Shown one piece after another: positions 27,174 to 49,645 of a stretch of 64,000 nt of DNA (positions within the stretch are counted from its first letter, which is position 1; every line of letters begins with the position of its first letter). The DNA comes from Echeneis naucrates (lineage: Eukaryota; Chordata; Actinopteri; Carangiformes; Echeneidae): the NCBI RefSeq assembly GCF_900963305.1, contig NC_042524.1:11072693-11136692 (forward strand), read 5' to 3'. Position numbers and translations under genes: made by a program. The notes under the pieces are model-generated. The model was not told the DNA's origin. It did no database searches and saw only the letters and a program-made list of their open reading frames with translations.

Positions 27174-28385
27174 GACAGCCCTGACCTTAACTAAACCATT
27201 TACTAGCTCAACCTAGCAATACATTTTGAGGGGAGAGTGCAAATATTACAGATTAAATAAAGATCAATCTATGTAGTTTTCTGCTTTTCTTCTTCTTGTA
27301 TGTTCCTGTTTTCCTCAATATTATGTTATGTTTTTTATTTCTGTTTTCCCTCAGTAAATTCCTGTTAGACCAGTTAGGATGCATATGCTAAAATACCCCT
27401 GTCTGTGTTCATTACCCTCTCTCTAACCCTACCCGAAAATGATCAACACAGCTTTTACACTAACCTGGTATCCCCCTTTTGCATACTTTGTGCAAGAGAG
27501 TGTACCATTTGGGGGAATACATCATGCAGGCCTTGTGTTTTTGTTTTTTGGTGGTATGTTGGTAAGTACATTTTTCTCAGTGTTGCATTTACTTTGACCC
27601 TGTCATGTGTTTCTCTGTACAATGGACAGCAAAACAAGGGTTAGACGCAACCCATTAATATAGATCATGACTAATTTGATAATCTGTGTATATCAATACT
27701 GTCACTCAAAACAAACAATGGCATATTTACATGATGTATGCATGTCTACAAAGCTCCCAAATGCTCATTCAGCCTCACACATATTCTCTCAGTAGTTCTC
27801 AGAATGTCACATATGACAGCTGTACATGATTTTTTATAAATTGCAGACAGCAGTGATCTTGTCATGAAATCCAACATTCATATTCTGCCAACTGCTGGGA
27901 TTTGCCCCATTTGTGTCTCTTAAATCTCAAATGTCAAAAATCCTAAAAGTCCTCCAAGGGAGCATTCAATTTCTTGTAAGTCATTCAATAATGTTAATTT
28001 AAACACAGATATCTTAACCCCCTCAGTGCATATGAATGCCAGCACTGAGCTGAAAATATGCACAATCTGGCGTTAATGACAACAAAACATTTTATTATGA
28101 TCACTGCTTCCATCAAGTGGCTTATGGGTAAGCATACACTGGAAAACAATAAACAATAAACATAAACAATTGAAACAGCTGACTATCTGCTGCCATATTC
28201 CAAATCCTAATCCACTGGTATGTAGCATATAGTGATACCAGTTTTCTTGTTAGAAACCCCAGGCTCTGTGTTGTTACTGTGTGTGTATTTAATTTCTGTT
28301 CACGCTTACCTGAAAAACACTCTAGGAAGTCTTGTTCTAGTCTGAGGGCTCGGTCCATTCCTTTCCTGGCCTGCTCCTCTGTCAG
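27174..28385. other. Tail of the srsf1 copy and spacer
   Basis: The sequence starts with an AATAAA near 27255 shortly after the copy's stop codon, then continues as AT-rich DNA with no exon I can support. It occupies the place of the proximal srsf1 3' UTR but is too diverged to align by eye. Confidence 0.45.
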
Positions 28386-29031
28386 AGTTCAGAGGAGCAA
28401 GATAGGATGGAAACACACAGTTCATATTGAGATAATCAGGAGGAAGGAGAGTCAAATATGGCACCAATGGTATGATGCTGTGGCCTCTCACAACTCACAA
28501 CTCTGAAAAATGAAACTAAAATCTGTTTAAAATGATTTAAGTGCCATTACTGAATGTTTCTGGTTGTGTTGTTGTAGTATTGTATGTAAACTCCCTTATA
28601 GATGTATTTATTAGCATTTTTAAATAATGTGAAGATGTGATTCTAACTTCCCTCATTTTCTTTGGTTCTGCTGGTATTTCGCTGGGCTCATTGTCTCCCA
28701 ATTCCAGAGATTGGATTGAGGTTCAGGATCAGGATCAGGATTCAGGATCAGATCAGGATTAGGAATAGGCTTCAGGGTGGATACATGAAGCAGGAGCCTG
28801 GGGAGCATTTTGCAGGATCCTGGCCCCTGGCCCTGTCCACATAACCCCCTCAAACCGGAAACATTGTAGTGAGAGATTCAAACTAAATTGGCTTTCCAAT
28901 AATCCAAAGAAGTTTTTTTCTCACCTCAGGGTTACAAACACTGGTGACATCATTATGTGTTTCAGATACAAATTAAGTGGAGTAAAACTTCAAAGAGAGG
29001 AGGGCTGGGAGGTGCAGGATGGATCTTCACA
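28386..29031 (+). repeat. Second copy of srsf1 3' UTR blocks A, B and C
   Basis: The 28386-28510 segment matches srsf1 UTR block A (TTCAGAGGA, AGGATGGAAAC, GGCACCAATGGTATGATG). The 28624-28905 segment matches block B (GTGATTCTAACTTCCCTC, CTGGCCCTGTCCACATAACC, GAGAGATTCAAACTAAATTG). The 28997-29031 segment matches block C (GGAGGGCTGGGAGGTGCAGG). Order and strand are the same as in srsf1. The poly-C/T insert of the parent copy is absent. An acceptor-like AG at 28384-28385 stands at the same place as in the parent. By eye the blocks are better preserved than the coding exon 2 copy. Confidence 0.85.
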
Positions 29032-30479
29032 TTTTGAGGGTGGTACATCACATCTGATCATTAAAGGGAGTTAAAAAGGAAATTAGGGAGGGGTAAGAGA
29101 ATGTTGTTTTTTCTCTTGGGCCTTTTGCTGCCAATGGCTTTCAATTTTGCTCTGTAGACTCTTCAAAATCTTAAAGAGTTGTTCTCTTCAATACAAATAT
29201 AGTTTATTGTCCATGTTTTTTCTGTTTCTTCACGGTAGTTGAAAATAAGTGATAATCATTATCATTATTATTAAATATCAAAATGCTCATGGAAAAGATG
29301 CTGGTGAACCCTCATAATGCAAATGGACAGAAGGATAGCAGGAGAATTGTTTGATAGCAGATTACACCTTTATTCATTTCATTTGTAGCAAGTCTAAACC
29401 AATAAATTAATACAGCATACATGAACAGTAAACTGATAAAAGCAGTCTGTGTTTAACAGTTTCTTTCATTTTCGTGTCGACATGAAGGGGCACAAAAGGC
29501 AACTCTAGTGCGGAGTGATTGTAACAGATTATCTCACCTACAGTTCTCATTTAGGTTATTATCTTTTTTGTGCTGTTAGATGTGAAAGCAGAAATTAATC
29601 AATTCTGTGAAAAAATATTCATGTCTGAGGATAAAAGATTCTTTGACCTCTCACCAAGAAAACAAACATAAAGACAAGTACTTCTCCTTGCATTATATTA
29701 AATTGCTTTGTACCGAAGACTACGTCCCAATGTGATCACTTTAAATCCTCTTAAAACATAAGACATGTTAAATATGAATTTGTCGCAAATAGGTTTTATT
29801 TCAGAGATTACATTTCTTGGCATATGTTGCATCTTTCACTGTAAACTACTGGATGTTTCCCCTTGTGTAGGTCGCTGATTGAAACATGATTTGCTCTCCA
29901 CTAGCTGTGACTTAAAGTGCTTTCATGAACCTACTCGTGCAGCACTCTCATCAGTACAAAGAAATGTGACTTCCCAGGTTTTGTCCACAGGAAGACAGAG
30001 CTGCATGTCACCAGGCAGCTTTGAAGGATGTTTAGAGTTTGTTTTCAAAATATGGTCATTTAGGACCATCATGGGCTGTAAAATTGTGTCTGTAAGTGGA
30101 TTTATGAGATCTAAGACCATTTTACTGTCTGTACATGGTTAATCAGTTTCTGGTTTCCAATGTGGGGGGAAAAATCTAATCCTGTTCTGAGAAAATGGAA
30201 AATGATCTTCAGTGTTTTCTATTTATGTTTTAGTGTCACTTATTTTATTTGATTTTATTTTATATTTTTTACAACCAGCCAGGAATTAGTGTCCTCAACT
30301 CTGCTGCATATTCTGCTGATGCTTCCTCTGTCCGGCGCCACAACGTTGTGCGAGAGATACTGATCAATATTATCGATCAACCTGATCACCTGGATCAATC
30401 ATTCCCACTGGAGGGTGGGGGGTGGGGTGGTGGGGTGGTGCATTCTGGGTGGAAATAAAATGCAGGCACTGTCCGCAAG
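29032..30479. other. srsf1-copy to dynll2 spacer
   Basis: This is noncoding, AT-rich sequence. The open frames at about 29879-30142 are short, occur on both strands and are not recognised. A cluster of four GATCA words lies at 30361-30400 and a G-rich tract follows at 30413-30440. Confidence 0.5.
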
Positions 30480-30646
30480 TAGAAAAGCCCGTCAGCGGGG
30501 CGGAGCCTCCACTCCGGCCAATCAACGTGCGGATGTGATGCAGGGGGCGGGGGCAGAGCGCACATTTCCCGTGCTTAAATAAACCAAAGATTATTTCGGC
30601 TGCCTGCATCGCACACGTCTGAGCCCCACAGCCCCTCAGAGACACG
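30480..30646 (+). promoter_or_regulatory. dynll2: dynll2 promoter and noncoding exon 1
   Basis: A GC box (GGGGCGGAGCC, near 30497), a CCAAT box (GGCCAATCAA, near 30518) and a second GC box (GGGGGCGGGGGC, near 30543) precede a TTAAATAA sequence at about 30575, which is in TATA-box position. The exon ends in GACACG followed by the donor GTAAGA at 30647. The exon start is probably about 30600-30605. The next exon carries the dynll2 ATG. Confidence 0.7.
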
Positions 30647-31375
30647 GTAAGACCTGACTGCATGTCCGCTGGTGTGAGTCCCTGTGTGTTGTTGAAAGGA
30701 GCCGGACGCTGTCAGCAGCCGAGCGCCAGCACTCAGCGATCTGACGCTCACATGCTAGTCTCGCCTGAGCCTCCTGCATATGTCCTGAGAAGCTGTGAAT
30801 GCCCTAAAAACCTCACAACTTGGCTTTAGTAGGAGGTGAAGTTTTGAAATCATACATGAACCAACTTGTTGAATCTGTGCGTAAAGGGTTAAGCAGCAGC
30901 AGCAGCAGCAGCCGCCGCAGAAAGCCAAAGTCATAATGCTGATAGTTGCACACTGCAGGTGCATCCATTTCAATAATGTTGTTATGTATGGAATGTCATC
31001 AGCCTTGTTTTATTGCTGACTGTGTTACTTTCAGACTGTGACTTGTCCAAATGCAGCGAATAAATTCCACACCAACTGTAAACCCAGGTAGTCTGATAGC
31101 CCTGATTACTGAGGCCTTCTGGTTCAGTTAACAGGCTCAGATGAAGGGGAAACCCTCAGCTGGCTCTCGGTTGTAAATATAAATTATCAGATCAAAATGC
31201 CAACAAGCAAGCTCATAACTACAGTGGGCGACTTAATCTCTGTCAGCAAATCCTGCCGTTGAAAGTCTCACTGGTTTGCCGAGGTGCAACTAGTAAGAAG
31301 CATGTGGGGGAAAAAAATGTCACTGAATATTATTTTGTTTGTTTTTGTTTTCTCGTGTGCAGTTAAAAAGCCAAG

Positions 31376-31740
<365 letters not shown>

Positions 31741-33240
31741 AATTGAAACATGACCACCCAAACTTCCTTTAATGCCACCTTGTACTTCTGTGCCATGCTG
31801 TATATTTGCTACCACGTTTCTGCAGACATGCCTACCTCGTGGTTTCCTGCTTTAGTCTGTTTTCCATCTACAGCATTACAACCGTTGGCTGGTGCTTTTG
31901 TCATGCCTGAACTGGTGATGTGCAGTTCATAGAAAATGCCATTGTAATGCTACATGTCATGCCAGCTCTGACATTCACTATGAATCATAATTTCCGGACA
32001 TTATTAATGCTGTGCATTGATGCACGGGCCATGTATATTATTTCATGAATGTTGTATAATAACTTATTTTTCAAGAAATTAAAACGAGCAACAGAGTTTT
32101 TGTTGAAATGCCTTTAATTTTCAGTGTCAGCTGAGATTGAATTAAAAATGCCAAGACTGTTGCTCAAACTTAATAGTCTATTACATGCTAACAGATTAAA
32201 GGTTTTGTAAATGCTTGAAACATTCCTGTTGTCTCTTCTGCTGTGAATATCAACATTGTCACTGCTGTACATGTCTGAAATGCAATTGAGTGTGCACTTT
32301 GGTATTGTGACTTCAATGAGTCTAAAATGACTTTGAAACAGTAAATTGTTTCAAAAATATGTACAGTCTGTTTTGAATTTATTTCATATTTGGAACATAA
32401 ACTGCAAAGGGGAGCAGCTGGTGCACTCTATCAAAAGGAAGTCTTAATATTACTACTGTATGTTGGTGTTTTGTTTTTTTTTTTGGTTCATTTCATTTTT
32501 TTAGGGTGATTGGATCCTGCAGTTGGAGTTGAGAATTGGACTAATATTTATTTGATAACATTTATAGTATGATCAGATTTATTGTACCTGGCAAACTGTT
32601 AGAGGTTCAACTACTTAACTACATGCATGTTCCCTTAGCAGCTGCAATATTCAATCACCAACAGTATGAGACATCAATGATTTGTGGATCAACATATTTG
32701 TTTGTTTTAGGTCCACAGTATGGACCAACACATATCTTAAATGATCCAACCAGGCCTTTTATATGGAGCAAAAACCTTTTATTAAAAAAACAAATTGCAC
32801 TTATTTTTCTGTAAGTGGTTTTAAGAGGGCAGCACGGCGGCATAGTGTCTGCGTGGGTCACCATGTTTGGGTTAACTATGATCTAAATTGTGTGAGTGGT
32901 TGTTGGTCTCTCTCCGTCTCTGTGTGTTGACCCTGTGATGGACTGGTGACCTCTCAAGGGTGACCCCGCCCTCACCCAGTGTGAGCTGGGATTGGCTGCA
33001 GCACCCCACGTGACCCGGAAACGCGGTAGAAGTATGAATGAATGAGAAATTGTTTAGGGAAAGTGACGCTTGTTTCGGTGAATTTTGACACCAACAGGTG
33101 TTTCCTGTTTAAACCGAGGGGGGCATTAATGAGTCTGACTTATTTTATTTTATTTACAATAAAGTCCAGACGAGTAACGTCCTATGTACTCCGAGGCTGC
33201 AGGTGGCGGTATGCACCAAAAAGTTGGTGTAGAAGTCAAA
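31741..33240. other. dynll2 3' UTR and spacer to heatr6
   Basis: The stretch holds an AATTAAA-type poly(A) signal near 32088 after a T-rich element, then AT-rich DNA with a SINE remnant at 32827-33032. No additional exon is supported. CpG content rises after about 33150 toward the heatr6 start. Confidence 0.5.
32827..33032 (+). mobile_element. Internally deleted fish SINE
   Basis: It has the SINE head GGGCAGCACGGCGGCAT and the 3' part TGTGTTGACCCTGTGATGGA, CTGGTGACCTCTCAAGGGTG, GTGAGCTGGGATTGGCTGCA, ending near ACGCGGTAGAAG. The middle third, including most of the tRNA B-box side and GCATGTTCTCC, is missing. Confidence 0.8.
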
Positions 33241-33274
33241 CATCTCCAAAGTAAAGCCCTTCCGGGGTACCAAC

Positions 33275-40671
<7,397 letters not shown>

Positions 40672-40799
40672 AATTTCATATCTCCAACTGCAGCGCTGGT
40701 CTTTCAGAACAATGAGATCTGAGGTCACAAAGCTTCTCTCTCAGGTCAGGACAGGTTGCAGCCGGTTGACTTGTAAGAGGAAATGAATAACCATGAAAG

Positions 40800-40809
40800 A
40801 ATAAATAAA
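40800..40809 (+). terminator. heatr6: heatr6 overlapping poly(A) signals
   Basis: Two overlapping AATAAA hexamers (40800-40805 and 40804-40809) lie about 130 nt after the heatr6 stop codon. Confidence 0.7.
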
Positions 40810-42020
40810 GATCACGTTACTGGTGTCATAATATCATTACAGTTTCAATGAACCACAAAACTGAACTAACTCAAGGTCATGTACTATAATTGTTTTTTCT
40901 TTAAGTAGGCAGTAGCTTTTGATATAGTTTATTAGCCCACTTGCACTTTCACTCTAGATGATCATCTGATCTACAATGATGTATGGGAAATTTACATTTT
41001 AGTAAAGATTAAAGCTTGATGAGTATTTATTCAATTTCCACTTAAGTGAATAGTGTGGGTGTTATGCAGTAAAATGTAGTTGTCCATGTTAATTCATGTC
41101 AAGCAAAATGATGAATGAATCTTATTTTACATGTGTAAAATTTGGTTTAATGTATACTAGCAGTTAGATGCGCTCATCAGCTCATCAGTTTTTATTGTTT
41201 TATTTGTGATTTTACATGAATTAGCTGTATTAATGTTGGACAAATATTCTTTATGGCATCATGTTGATTTCATGTTGCCCAGCCATAATTCAGTAGTGCA
41301 CTACATTGTCTACAGTATGTGAATATGGTAACATTGCTGACAAGCCTGTCAGACCGTGTGCAGCAAATGAGATGGTTCAAAACAATAAACAATGATTTTC
41401 CACAGTCTGACTCAACATAAGAGTTTAAACACCGTAGGTGGAAATATCGGAGAAATCATTTGTTGGCTCTTACATCGTCCTGATTTGGAACTTTGGAAGT
41501 ATTTAGGTGTGAAAGCGGGTTTTGATGTGTTCTAATAAGTATCACTTTGGTTTTCATATTTGGAATCTTAACAGGCCATTATAGATTATGAGCATTCATA
41601 TATTTATGTTTGATGTGCATACACAACCTTCACTACCAGCAACCTCAGGAGTCAGAGGTGTGCTAAGAAGTAACAAGTACAACATATTCTTCTGAAATAT
41701 TAAAGAAGCCACCAGAATGAATATGTGAGAGAGCTCAGAAAATGTCAGTTTCATAAAAATATGATTTATATTCAAACGATTGTCAGTTTTAACAAAAGGA
41801 ATCATCACTGGGTCCAGCTCTTAATAATTATGTTTTTTCCCTAAATAATGTATTTGAAGATATGGTAACATATCAGATATAATCCATGGTGTGCTACTAT
41901 GATTACATTTGAATTTGGAGTTGCATGTTGTTGTGATCAGTAGGTGGCAGCAGACCTGAGCTGCGGATGATCCGGTTTGATTAGTGATGCCTGCTGAGGC
42001 CAGACCACGCTGCTGCCGGA
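40810..42020. other. heatr6-ddx52 spacer and ddx52 promoter
   Basis: This is AT-rich and without an exon until about 41940, where a short GC-richer stretch (TAGGTGGCAGCAGACC onward) leads into the ddx52 start at 42021. No TATA box is seen. Confidence 0.5.
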
Positions 42021-45000
42021 ATGGACGCCTTCGAGCTGTTTCGGAAACTCGGAGCTGGAGCCAAATTTGATCTGAAGAGGTTTGGACAAGACGCTGTTCG
42101 GTTTAAGGTACAGCTGAAACATGTCGCAGATGATGTAGTGGACGGGAAATAGCGTTTAACAGCAGCAGCCTGAACATATAATCTGTGTTGGTTCAGCCCA
42201 GTGGAAGAGAACTGCTCTGTGTGTGTGTGTGTGTGTGTTTTAAATCTATTTGGAAATAGTTTACAGACGCCTCAACCTGTCAGCTCCTCAGAGGGATCAA
42301 ACACAGTTTAGTATTTACACATCCAGTGTCTCTCCTGCGTTGTTTTGTAGGTTGTCAGGTCTCCCGGAGGGGAGGTGTCTTCCGATCCTCTATCAGCGAT
42401 TGATTACTTCGGCCCAGCCCCAGCCAATGGAGCCCAGAGCAAAACCACAGGGCTGGAGGATGAAGGAGGTGAAGAGTCTGAGGAGGGATGTGAAAATCCA
42501 GTTTCTGCTGCAGGAGGGAAAAGGAAGCGAAAGGATGAAGGGAGGGATGTGAGGATGAAGAAGAAAAAGAAAAAGACAAAAAGGAACCAGGTGGAAGGTG
42601 AGCGATGTGGCTGCTGTCCAGATGTTTTAATCTATCTTTGACTTATGTGATACTGTGTGTAGTCAGTCGGTCAATATAAATACTACAGCTGTACAGTGTA
42701 GTGTCTGAAACTGATGAATTGAATGTGAATGGGAGTGAAGTGTCTGTTTGCTGTGCTCTGTCTGACTGAAGCTGGTGATGGAAAGCTCAAAGACACGGGG
42801 GGAAACTGCATTAGCTGGACCTCTTCATTGGAAGGAAAGATTCAAAACCTGCCAAGTGAGGGGAAGGAGAAGAACTCTCTGAAGAGGCTGAAGCATCTTC
42901 ACCAGGAAAAGGTCATTACTGGACTAATAAAGTTCTTCTAGTTTTTTTTTTTTTTTTTTGTGGTTAAGACAAACTGAAATGTTCATTTAGGCCAGTATCC
43001 TCTGTAAAGATTTTTTTTTTTTTTCATTGCGTTTAGGTGAACCGTATTCGCTCTCAACATCGTATAAATGTGCATGGTTGCGATGTACCTGACCCCGTGT
43101 GCACCTTTGAGGAGCTGCAGTCCGAATATCACCTCAACCCACGTGTCCTTCAGAACCTCAGGGACGCAGGGCTGAACTCCCCAACGCCAATACAGATGCA
43201 GGCCATACCGCTCATGATGCACGTAAGTACAGACTCACATTCATCAGTCTGTAAACAGCGTACAGAATGCAGGTTTATGAAGATTTCTGTATGACTGTTT
43301 TTCCTGTCAGAGTCGGGAACTACTGGCTTGCGCCCCCACAGGATCTGGTAAGACTTTGGCTTTCTGCCTGCCACTGCTCACTCACCTGCAACAGCCAGCC
43401 AACCGAGGCTTCAGAGCCGTGGTTATCTCCCCAACAAGAGAGTTGGCTAGTCAGGTAAATAAACACACTTACATAGTGGTCTGTTTCAGGGCGACGTCAC
43501 TTTTTTCCGGCCCCTTAATGAAGATAAAGCTACTATTTTCTACCCTAGCTCTGTTTTTACCTTCACTAACTGGAAATATGTTCACTCTATTTACCTGGTA
43601 CATGCTAATAGTGTAACTCTCAGTTGATTCATATTTTTGGGTGAAAATAGGTGTTTGCTGCTCCTGAAGATTATTTGGACAATGGATCTAAGAGTGAATT
43701 TCAAAAAATAAAGTTCATAATAAACAAAGCTGAGATACTCACTGGATTCAGCTTCAGGGGAATGATGTAGTTTTGTTGGATTGTGTTCAGACCTACAGGG
43801 AGCTGCTCCGCCTGTCAGAGGGAGTCGGATTCAGAGTTCATATCATAGACAAAGCTTCCCTTGCAGCCAAGAAATATGGACCACAGTCAAACAAAAAATA
43901 TGGTGAGAAATGGAAAGTATCTGACTGAAGTGGTAAATGATGCCCTTCGTCATTATTTATAGCCTATCTGTCCGTACCCAGATATACTCGTCAGTACTCC
44001 AAACAGACTCATCTTCCTTCTCAAGCAGGATCCTCCAGCTCTCAACCTCAGCAGGTAACAATTAGTCTTCCACTCTAAACTTTGTTGCATCGGGTTTCTG
44101 CTTGTTGGCACCAAAAATAATTTTTCTGTCTTGTGCAGTGTGGAGTGGCTGGTGGTCGATGAGTCTGATAAACTCTTTGAAGATGGTAAGACAGGCTTCA
44201 GGGAGCAGCTGGCCACGGTGTTTCTGGCCTGCTCTGGTTCAAAGGTGCGCAGGGCTTTCTTCAGTGCCACCTGCACACCGGATGTAGAGCAGTGGTGCCG
44301 CCTGAACCTCGACAACTTAGTTTCAGTCAACATTGGACACAGGTAATAATAGCTCCTGTAACACCACTGGTGAATTTGTGTGGCTATTTTCACACATTAG
44401 GCCAACTGAATTTATATTTATTCATCAGAAATACAGCTGTGGACACGGTGGAACAGGAGCTTCTGTTTGTCGGTACAGAGAATGGCAAACTAGTGGCCAT
44501 GAGGGACATCATCAAAAAAGTATGCCCACAAGGAGGTTACTTTCAAACTTCAACATTTTGTCAACTAGATCATCCCAATCTTTTTTGAGATGAAATTTCG
44601 TGACCTAAAATGAAATGAAATGATTTTCTCTACCTGTTTTATTTCAGGGTTTTCTGCCTCCCATGCTGGTGTTTGTTCAGTCTATAGAGCGAGCAAGAGA
44701 GCTCTTTCACGAGCTGGTGTATGAAGGTATCAATGTAGATGTGATCCATGCAGACCGGACACAGCAGCAGGTCCGTATGTTCTCACCTAATAATCTGCAC
44801 TGTGTTGATCCTCATTTTGCCACGGAAATGCAACTTGGTGTTTCTCCTCTGGATCTTTGGATTTCTGATTTAGAGGGACAACGTAGTCAACAGTTTTCGC
44901 GCCGGTAAGATTTGGGTGTTGATCTGCACGGCGCTGCTTGCCAGAGGAATCGACTTTAAAGGAGTGAACCTAGTGCTGAACTACGACTTCCCCACCAGCG

Positions 45001-45226
45001 CTGTGGAGTACATCCATCGAATCGGTTAGTTTATTTGTTGGTTTTATCCCAACTGCCATTTACTTATGATACACTGTGGCATTTTTAAACTATTAGGATT
45101 TTCCTAATTTGTCTTCTTTAAAAGCTTTAGCATAGATATTTCTATACACGCATTTTTTATTTTAACAACTTTCAATCTAAAGCGCTACAAAATGAACTCA
45201 GTATGTACAGCCATGACATAATCCCT

Positions 45227-45271
<45 letters not shown>

Positions 45272-46600
45272 TAGATATTATTGACACACTTATGTCTTGT
45301 GTTTATTGACTGTTAGTAGAATTTGGAAAGATATTAAAAAAGGATAAACCTTCTCCTAAGAGCTGATGAACAAAAGAGCTAATCTGCTCTTCTAGGCTGT
45401 CAGCAGTGCTCCAATCTCAAGTTTTCTCCCCTGTTAATTCTGTTTGATGTTCTTCAGGTCGTACTGGCAGAGCTGGACATCAGGGCAAAGCCATCACCTT
45501 CTTCACAGAAAATGACAAACCACTGCTGCGCAGGTATGGGCATACAGCACAAAAAATTACAAAAGGAAAAGAAATTATTCCTTGTAGAGAAGGGAGTAAA
45601 GGAAAAAGTGTGGGAGCCCTGACACTTGGAATATTTCATGTACCGGAAATTTTAATGAGGCAAACATTTTCCTGTTTAGGGCTCCATCGGGATCAGTAGT
45701 TATACTGAAATACAACTTCAGCTTATATGAGATCAATATCTTGTCCATTTTGAACTTTGCTTGTTTCATATTTGTCTCTGCTGTCTAAGGAAAAAAGCCC
45801 TGTTAAAGAGAAGTGAATGTGCAGTACAGTAAAATAATCAGGCTGAACCATTTGGTTAACCTTTCAGATTCTCAGTTTCCTTTTTATGGGCGATGTTTTG
45901 CGATTTACTCTGAATATTTCCCTTCTTAACAGTATTGCTAATGTCATAAAACAAGCTGGCTGTCCTGTCCCTGATTATATGATTGGGATCAAGAAGATAC
46001 ACAGGTAAAGAAAATTATAATGAAATTTTGCAGTTTGCAGCAAAAAAAAAGAAAAAGTTTGGTAGTTTGGATCTAATGGTCCATCTGTGTTCATATTCAG
46101 CAAAGTGAAACGCAGGCTGGAGAAGAAACCACCCAAGAGAAGTACCATTTGCACAACTCCTCGCTTCTTAATGAAGAAAAAAGGCAAAGCACAAGGACGT
46201 AAGCAGACAGCAAGGGATGAGCAGCAAGGCGCAAAGAAGACAAAAGAGCAGGGACTGAAGAAGAAAAACAAAACAAAGAAAGATGAGGGAACAGAAAAAC
46301 ACAAGGTCACATCACAGAAGATGGGATCAAATTCCTCAGGAGCCGAGTTAAAAAAGTAAGGACGGTGCCCTGTAAACAGTCAGTAAACCAGGAAACATAA
46401 ATTTTCATCTGAAAGTTTGTAATTTGATTGTGATTTTTTTTTTTTTTTTAAACCCTTCAATTAACAAACTTGGAATTGGTTCAAATAAAATGTAGTACTG
46501 TGGGTTGTTGGTCAAAAATAGATGGAAGTGAATTAATAAAAAATTTTTTTTTCTTGTTCTCTTTTTCTTCACCAGGAAAAAGGGGGAAAAGGCGAAGTAG
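42021..46600 (+). CDS. ddx52: DEAD-box ATP-dependent RNA helicase DDX52 (Rok1 family)
   Basis: Yeast Rok1 and human DDX52 act in the nucleolus in 18S rRNA maturation. The exons are 42021-42107, 42351-42597, 42772-42911, 43037-43222, 43311-43454, 43791-43902, 43982-44054, 44139-44342, 44429-44519, 44648-44770, 44874-45024, 45458-45533, 45933-46004, 46101-46355 and 46576-46600, giving 661 aa (human 599). The N-terminus is [20 protein letters not shown]. Helicase motifs appear in order: Q-motif region [10 protein letters not shown], Walker A APTGSGKT, Ia PTRELASQ, Ib TPNRL, motif II DESD (as in human DDX52, not DEAD), [28 protein letters not shown] and VI HRIGRTGRAG. The tail is very lysine-rich, as is an insert at residues about 95-112. 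The extra length is mainly in these basic tails. The final exon adds eight residues and a stop (KKKGEKAK). Confidence 0.95.
42219..42238. repeat. TG microsatellite in ddx52 intron 1
   Basis: About ten TG units lie between the exons ending at 42107 and starting at 42351. Confidence 0.9.
45228..45270. repeat. CT/TA microsatellite in ddx52 intron
   Basis: A CT run passes directly into about 11 TA units and then a T run. It lies in the intron between the exons ending at 45024 and starting at 45458. Confidence 0.9.
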
Positions 46601-47240
46601 AGGCAAGCAATTCAACAGATAAATGTGATTTGTGCTTTTTGGTGGGGGGGGTTTACATCAGGAGGTCTGATTTACTGCAAATTTTAACATGTCTGCTTTG
46701 TATTATCAAAGTATAAAAGTAAACTTTTATATACAGTTTTGCCTTTGTGTCTTATGTTTGCTCACCTACACACTGAGACACTACCAACACATACACTTTA
46801 TGTAAAAAATGACTGAGTAACCAATGATTATTCTGAGACAAGAAGCTGCAGCCAAGTATGGTTACAAGGTTTAAGGTGATGAAAGAACCTAAAACTAAAA
46901 ACAAAACAGTGAATTCTTTCCTTTTTTTGGCACCTTCAGGAAACATTTCCTAGGTACTAGAGAATAACCTTCCAGAGACATTCCTGCAATGATTTTTTTA
47001 CCATAACACAATGTTTATTATACTGGAGTCCATACATTATGAAAAGCTGGCATATTATCTGTTTTACATTTCCATCAGTAAAAAATCTGTCTCGCATTGT
47101 GATTTTCTAAGAATTTGTACCTAATATACACCAATGTGAATTGTGCTCCTAATTTTTCTGTACAAAATAGAAAATGATGATAATTGTATAAGAAGAGTGC
47201 AGCTAATGAGAATATTTCCAGGATGTGTCCAGGTCTGGTT
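46601..47240. other. ddx52 3' UTR and spacer to rpl23a
   Basis: This is AT-rich. No canonical AATAAA stands close to the ddx52 stop in what I can see, so the poly(A) site is unresolved. No exon is supported. Confidence 0.45.
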
Positions 47241-47269
47241 CAAATGAACAGTCTTCCTGAACAGGCCAG

Positions 47270-47354
47270 ATGTGAGCTCTCGCGTTACATTTACCGCGAG
47301 ATCTCGCCCATGCATTATACCAGAGGAAACCCCGTGCATTCTTCCTTTCTCAAC
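47270..47354 (+). promoter_or_regulatory. rpl23a: rpl23a core promoter with TOP tract and TCTCGCGAGA-like halves
   Basis: A pyrimidine run, TTCTTCCTTTCTC (47339-47351), ends 3 nt before the ATG. This is the expected 5' TOP element that places ribosomal protein mRNAs under mTOR/LARP1 translational control. Upstream are TCTCGCG (47277-47283) and CGCGAGATCTCG (47295-47306), half-sites of the TCTCGCGAGA motif common in housekeeping promoters. There is no TATA box. The 5' UTR would be only about 15 nt long. Confidence 0.7.
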
Positions 47355-49613
<2,259 letters not shown>

Positions 49614-49639
49614 ACTGTGGCTGAAGAGACTTGTGGAAG

Positions 49640-49645
49640 AATAAA
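49640..49645 (+). terminator. rpl23a: rpl23a poly(A) signal AATAAA
   Basis: AATAAA lies 27 nt after the stop codon, giving the very short 3' UTR typical of ribosomal protein genes. Confidence 0.85.

Noticed and set aside
29879-30142. 87-codon ORF between the srsf1 copy and dynll2
   Set aside because: Opposite-strand ORF of similar length overlaps it; no family resemblance.
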